This document shows positions 61,779-64,000 of a DNA stretch of 64,000 nucleotides, piece by piece. Made by a program: the position numbers and the translations under genes. The notes beneath the pieces were generated by a model. That model was not told the DNA's origin and ran no database searches. It worked only from the letters and a program-made list of their open reading frames with translations. The DNA is from Bryobacteraceae bacterium (lineage in GTDB: Bacteria > Acidobacteriota > Terriglobia > Bryobacterales > Bryobacteraceae), in assembly GCA_029975915.1 (NCBI GenBank), contig JARKOC010000250.1:62001-126000 (forward strand), written 5' to 3'. Position 1 is the stretch's first letter; each line of letters starts with the position of its first letter.

Positions 61779-64000
61779 ACGATGAAAGCCTCGAGCTGCT
61801 TGAATACCGATCGCTGAAGGCGCTGATCGGCCGCTGGGTGGCGAGCGAAGGCGGCCGGGATCTGCTCGAAAGGACGGCTCCCTGCAGCGATCTCGCCTGG
61901 ATCGAATCGAAACTGGCCGAGACTGCGGAAGCGATGCGCTGGATCGATGAGGCTGCGCTGCCAAAAACGCGCGGAGGACAAACCCCTGCGCAGCTGTCAT
62001 TTTCCGGTATTCCGGAAACAGCCGGGGTCATCGCCAAGTTGCGGATTCAGGGGTCTGTCCTTGAGCCGCTGGAACTGCTATCGGTCATCGTCCTGCTTGA
62101 GAAGGCGGATCAGATCAGGCAGTCCCTAAACACGCAATCTGCGGCATTCCCAGCGCTCGCCGCAATAGCATCCCAGATCGCCGACTTCCGCGAAGCAGTG
62201 AAATCCGTTTCCGGCAAGATTCTGCCCGACGGAACGATAGCCGACCACGCCAGCCCTCTTCTGGCACGCGTGCGCCGGGACATGGAACGCCAGCGGCGCC
62301 AAATCCACGAGTCGCTGGAGCGGTTCCTGAAGCAGCATCGCGACGACGGCATCCTGCAGGAAGAGTTCGTCACGATCCGCAACGACCGGTTTGTCGTGCC
62401 GGTGGTGCCTGGGGCGAAGAGGCGCGCGGCCGGCGTCGTTCATGCGGCCAGCGGCAGCGGTCACACACTTTTTCTTGAACCGCTCGAGACAATTGAGCTG
62501 AACAACGACCTCGTCCGGCTGAATGATGATGAGATGCGGGAGATCCACCGGATCCTCGCTGAACTGACGGACCGGTTGCGAACGCAGGCGCATGCGGTTG
62601 GGCGAGCCGCCAGCGCCTTGGCGGCGCTTGATTTCGCCTTCGCCAAGGCGCGTTTCGCCGAGTCGTTTGGATGCGTGATTCCCAGGTTTTCAGGCAGCGG
62701 CGCCCCCTCGCTCCGGCTCAAGCGAGCCAGGCATCCGTTGCTCGAGGATGTGCTGCGGCGAAAACGGCTGCCGATTGTGCCGGTTTCCTTTGAGTTGGAT
62801 TCCCAGCAACGGGCGTTGCTCATTTCCGGTCCGAACACGGGCGGCAAGACGGTGACGATGAAGACGGCCGGCTTGCTGGCGCTGATGGCGCAATCGGGCT
62901 TCCCCGTCCCCGCCGACGAGGCTGTCTTTCCGGTGTTTGACGACGTGCTGGCCGACATCGGCGACAACCAATCGATCGAGCAAAGTTTGTCGAGCTTTAG
63001 CGCCCACGTGGCCCGGGTGAAGCAGATTGTCGAAGCGGGAGCGCCAGGGGTTCTGGTCCTTCTGGACGAACTCGGCCGCGCCACTGATCCGGAGGAAGGC
63101 GGCGCGCTGGGGGTGGCGGTGCTTGACGAGTTTCAGCGTTTGGGCGCGTTCACACTGGCCTCGACGCATCTGCTTGCGCTAAAGGTGTACGGCGCAACAA
63201 CGAAGGGCGTCGTCAATGCGTCAATGGGGTTCAACGAGGAGACTCTGGAGCCGACGTATGAACTGCGCACCGGAGCGCCTGGCAAGTCGGCCGGGCTTGA
63301 CATCGCGTCTCGGCTTGGATTGCCGCCGCGGCTCATCGAACGGGCGCGCGCGGCCATGTCTGACACTGAGCGGGACATCGCGCATTTCTTGAAGGAGCTC
63401 GAAACAAGGGTCAGCGAGGCTCGCGAGGAGGCTGCGGTCCTGCGCCGCCGCCAGCTCGAGCTTGAGCAACGCGAGAAGGACTTGACAGCGGCTCTGGAGA
63501 AGCGCGAGACCAAACGAATCAAGGAGATCGAGGAACGCGCCGAAAGGGCTGTGATGGCTTTCGAGCGGGAGGCGCGCGAGGCGATTGGACGCGCGGCGGC
63601 CGTCCCTGAAACGCGGAAGCAGGCCGAGCGGGCGCAGCGGGAGATGGCCCGGGCGCGGCGGGAATTGCGAGAGGAGTTCGCTGCGATGGCTGCCGGCAAG
63701 GCGCCGCCGGCGGCGCCGTCCATTGAAAGTCTGGCGGTGGGGATGCGAGTCAAGCTGAAGAATGTCAGCCAGCCCGCTAAGGTACTTAAGTTGCCCGGCG
63801 GCGGGATGGTTGAGGTCGAGGTCGGGTTCCTCAAAATGCAGGCGCCCCTCGACGATGTGAAGGAAGTTCTCCCAGAAGCGGGCGGGACCGGCAAGCGGCT
63901 TCCGTCAGGCGTTTCGTTCACCGCCGGGCCGCGATTCGAAACTTTGACCAGCGAGGTGAATATCATCGGCAAGACGTCGGACGAGGCGGAGGTCGAAGTT
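61775..64000 (+). CDS. mutS2: Endonuclease/ATPase MutS2, 3' end cut by window edge
   Basis: MutS2 acts in recombination control and, in Firmicutes, ribosome rescue. 742 residues are visible and the frame is still open at 64000. The N-terminal core (LEYRSLKALIGRWVASEGG), the clamp/lever helices with RNDRFVVPVVPGAKRRAAGVVHAASGSGHTLFLEP, Walker A ISGPNTGGKTVT, Walker B VLLDELGRATDPEEG and the long coiled coil (about 520-640) are in order. The C-terminal Smr nuclease domain would lie past the edge. The start ATG overlaps the Nudix stop. Confidence 0.95.
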   Translation, partial: MNDESLELLEYRSLKALIGRWVASEGGRDLLERTAPCSDLAWIESKLAETAEAMRWIDEAALPKTRGGQTPAQLSFSGIPETAGVIAKLRIQGSVLEPLELLSVIVLLEKADQIRQSLNTQSAAFPALAAIASQIADFREAVKSVSGKILPDGTIADHASPLLARVRRDMERQRRQIHESLERFLKQHRDDGILQEEFVTIRNDRFVVPVVPGAKRRAAGVVHAASGSGHTLFLEPLETIELNNDLVRLNDDEMREIHRILAELTDRLRTQAHAVGRAASALAALDFAFAKARFAESFGCVIPRFSGSGAPSLRLKRARHPLLEDVLRRKRLPIVPVSFELDSQQRALLISGPNTGGKTVTMKTAGLLALMAQSGFPVPADEAVFPVFDDVLADIGDNQSIEQSLSSFSAHVARVKQIVEAGAPGVLVLLDELGRATDPEEGGALGVAVLDEFQRLGAFTLASTHLLALKVYGATTKGVVNASMGFNEETLEPTYELRTGAPGKSAGLDIASRLGLPPRLIERARAAMSDTERDIAHFLKELETRVSEAREEAAVLRRRQLELEQREKDLTAALEKRETKRIKEIEERAERAVMAFEREAREAIGRAAAVPETRKQAERAQREMARARRELREEFAAMAAGKAPPAAPSIESLAVGMRVKLKNVSQPAKVLKLPGGGMVEVEVGFLKMQAPLDDVKEVLPEAGGTGKRLPSGVSFTAGPRFETLTSEVNIIGKTSDEAEVEV

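Overview
This window is 64 kb of GC-rich chromosome (roughly 62% G+C by eye) from a heterotrophic bacterium. The mix of proteins points to Acidobacteriota, most likely the Bryobacterales/Solibacter group. The signs are large secreted S9 peptidases and penicillin acylases, a sialidase and glycoside hydrolases, PA-IL/LssY-type secreted proteins, orphan FtsX-type exporters, an anaerobic sulfatase maturase and an EF-P with a TPGNLRG tip. This assignment is inferred from protein style; there is no rRNA marker in the window. I see no IS element, prophage, CRISPR array, tRNA or rRNA gene. Coding density is high, and both edges cut genes (a CtpA-type protease on the left, MutS2 on the right).

Layout. 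1-4.5 kb (minus): tail-less CtpA protease, MerR-type regulator, a palindrome-rich spacer, then galT, a YraN nuclease-fold protein and a methyltransferase. 4.8-7 kb: three hypothetical genes. 7-10.5 kb (minus): a cluster of HAD acid phosphatase, sialidase-fold protein, CBM9-like protein and transglutaminase-like protein. 10.5-17 kb: redoxin, tadA, then a plus-strand exporter operon (two FtsX-type permeases, HlyD adaptor, ATPase) that ends in an overlapping ATP-grasp ligase. 17-21.3 kb (minus): a tightly overlapping operon of MazG, GNAT acyltransferase, N-succinylamino-acid racemase/OSBS-like enolase, EamA exporter and SDR, which resembles a D-amino-acid salvage unit.

21.4-31 kb: class II FBP aldolase with a clear terminator, a SET-domain protein, AlkD glycosylase, radical SAM sulfatase maturase, CorC-type CBS membrane protein, penicillin acylase and S9 peptidase. 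31-35 kb (minus): a chemoreceptor split over two genes, whose sensor half carries a CxxCH heme motif, a small linked gene, and a three-domain secreted protein (PA-IL-like, LssY-like, serine-hydrolase-like). 35-44 kb (plus): GH5-like hydrolase, a UPF0104-type membrane protein, PIG-L deacetylase, selA, a CBS pair protein and a Ca-type P-ATPase, closed by a strong bidirectional terminator facing efp.

44.5-53 kb: SLC13/ArsB-type transporter, RRM protein, PIN/TRAM protein with ispD, the DUF2339/DUF3999 membrane pair, an ECF sigma factor with a candidate autoregulatory promoter, its overlapping membrane partner, and ispF. 53-64 kb: der GTPase, sigma-54 activator overlapping a glycosyltransferase, small hypotheticals, TPR protein, lipoprotein, exported beta-carbonic anhydrase, SMP-30 lactonase-like protein, Nudix hydrolase and mutS2.

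Most of the window is housekeeping plus polymer-degrading and export functions. The best leads are the split heme-type chemoreceptor, the racemase operon, the PA-IL/LssY/hydrolase fusion, the ECF promoter and the unusual EF-P tip.
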